The notes under the pieces were generated by a model. The model ran no database searches and had not been told where the DNA came from. It was given only the letters and a program-made list of their open reading frames with translations. This document shows, piece by piece, positions 63,269 through 64,000 of a stretch of 64,000 nucleotides of DNA. The position numbers and the translations under genes are program-made. Source of the stretch: Megasphaera hutchinsoni (GTDB taxonomy: Bacteria > Bacillota > Negativicutes > Veillonellales > Megasphaeraceae). The number at the start of each line of letters is the position of its first letter. Position 1 is the first letter of the stretch. The DNA lies in assembly GCF_001553405.1 (NCBI RefSeq), contig NZ_KQ960955.1, positions 105,345 to 169,344 of the forward strand, given 5' to 3'.

Positions 63269-64000
63269 TTACTTAACTTGTCTTGCCATATTGGTTTCAT
63301 CCATTTGTTGTACTTTATGTTCCAATGCGACAATATGACGTTGCAACGTTTCGATAACACGATACAATTCTTGCGTAGTCGGTGTTGATGTTGCCATCTT
63401 TTCATGCACCGTTGCTGTGCCAACCTTAATGCTAACACCTACGTTATATGCCACTTCATCACCAACAGTACTCCCTGCACTGATGAGAATATCTCGTGTC
63501 GGACGATAGAATAAGCCCATAGCCATCGCATTTTCGCCCTTATATACACCAGTAGAAGCAGCTATGCTGAATTTAGCCGTACCATCATCAACAGGATGTA
63601 ATCCTGCTAAGGCCGCCGCACGAGCGCCCACTTTCTTGACATCCGACTTAACCGCTTGAGCAGCTTGTACCGCTTCATTCACTTTAGCTTCCATGACATC
63701 AACTTTATGTCCCATGACTACGATAGCCTGCTTGTTCTTTTCAATATCTTGCTTATTCGTGATAATCTGTTGTTTTGATTCCTCTGACAACGTTGAGCCT
63801 GAACCACCTTGTGTCGTACCAGAATCACCGCTACCCGGCTGCGCCGGATCTACCTGCGGTTTAGGCGGCTGCGGATCCGTCTTCCCTCCCGGTTCGCTGC
63901 CGGGCTGCCCCGGATCTACCTTTGGTTGAGGCGGCTGCGGTGCCGGCGGCGGGGTGACAGTAGCATTCGGATCCAACGTCTTTAACGCCGCTTCCGCCTG
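63269..64000 (-). CDS. Trimeric autotransporter adhesin (YadA-like), C-terminal part only
   Basis: The frame is open to base 64000, giving 243 residues of the C-terminal end. From the N side: a Pro/Gln/Gly-rich linker with two related copies of a PQPPxPxVDPxQPGS unit, a helical stalk (KQQIITNKQDIEKNK..., coiled coil), then a YadA anchor domain (about the region AALAGLHPVDDGTAKFSIA to AYNVGVSIKVG) forming the 12-stranded trimer barrel. About 49 residues follow the barrel, including a heptad-like helix ELYRVIETLQRHIVALEH. A normal YadA anchor ends at the last strand, so this tail is unusual. The passenger is outside the window. GC is higher in the linker. Confidence 0.92.
   Translation of the reverse strand, partial: QAEAALKTLDPNATVTPPPAPQPPQPKVDPGQPGSEPGGKTDPQPPKPQVDPAQPGSGDSGTTQGGSGSTLSEESKQQIITNKQDIEKNKQAIVVMGHKVDVMEAKVNEAVQAAQAVKSDVKKVGARAAALAGLHPVDDGTAKFSIAASTGVYKGENAMAMGLFYRPTRDILISAGSTVGDEVAYNVGVSIKVGTATVHEKMATSTPTTQELYRVIETLQRHIVALEHKVQQMDETNMARQVK

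Noticed and set aside
63693..63929. Plus-strand open frame opposite the adhesin linker
   Set aside because: It mirrors the Pro/Gly-rich repeat of the adhesin, has no ribosome-binding site and no recognisable domain.
1..64000. CRISPR arrays, prophage, toxin-antitoxin or restriction systems
   Set aside because: No spaced direct repeats, phage structural genes or defence-type nucleases were recognised in the window; the only mobile element is the IS3 copy.

Overview
This AT-rich window looks like a chromosome segment of a diderm Firmicute (Negativicutes, probably Veillonellaceae and Veillonella-like). Firmicute-style control (three-gene operons behind T-box leaders, an S-box/SAM-I riboswitch, the zinc-ribbon form of L28, an mbl-like gene next to murA) sits beside a full set of outer-membrane genes (LpxL, LpxD, BamA, TamB, TolC, Mla, Skp-like proteins, a YadA-type adhesin). 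Genus is an inference; no 16S or other marker settles it.

Layout. 1-3.0 kb: 3' part of rarA, a probable 6S RNA and transketolase. 3.1-19.7 kb: one long minus-strand envelope cluster in the order mlaE-mlaF-mlaD-tolC-tamB-sigma factor-membrane protein-bamA-unknown secreted protein-ompH-ompH lipoprotein-lpxD-lpxL. 19.7-24.4 kb: murA-mbl-small secreted biotinyl/lipoyl-like protein-SpoIVB-like S55 protein. 24.5-31 kb: glpX, serS and a serine-biosynthesis operon (serC-serA-histidine phosphatase) behind a T-box with a UCC (Ser) specifier. 31-35.3 kb: pyrF-pyrE-membrane protein and recG. 35.3-40.4 kb: rpmB, a mutated-looking tRNA-Ala, gdhA, a nitrilase-family amidase, ybaK, an iron-type alcohol dehydrogenase and tRNA-Gly(CCC). 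40.7-45.05 kb: pabA-pabB-pabC behind an attenuator-like leader, followed by an intact IS3-family element inserted in the loop of the operon's terminator. 45-57.6 kb: aldehyde dehydrogenase, cfa, folD, a PASTA-containing division PBP, a CCA/poly(A) polymerase-family enzyme, cobA-type corrinoid adenosyltransferase, a CDF metal exporter and dnaE. 57.7-60.8 kb: tRNA-Pro(GGG) and a three-gene ECF transporter behind a T-box with a UGG (Trp) specifier. 61.2-63.2 kb: SAM-I riboswitch, metQ, metF. 63.3-64 kb: the C-terminal end of a trimeric autotransporter.

How it works together. The envelope cluster places lipid transport (Mla), export (TolC), barrel insertion (BamA/TamB), periplasmic chaperones (Skp-like) and lipid A synthesis (LpxD, LpxL) under apparently shared transcription, with its own sigma factor and a single-pass membrane protein inside it. 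Amino-acid supply is governed by RNA sensors: serine synthesis by a Ser T-box, tryptophan uptake by a Trp T-box, and methionine uptake/synthesis by SAM.

The most interesting points are: (a) a dedicated tryptophan ECF transporter whose TrpP-like S domain is fused to one ATPase, with complementary degenerate motifs in the two ATPases; (b) the IS3 element splitting a terminator hairpin at its loop; (c) the sigma/membrane-protein pair in the outer-membrane cluster; (d) a tRNA-Ala carrying several helix and T-loop changes; (e) a coiled-coil tail after the YadA barrel. I did not find a clearly unprecedented defence or mobile system.
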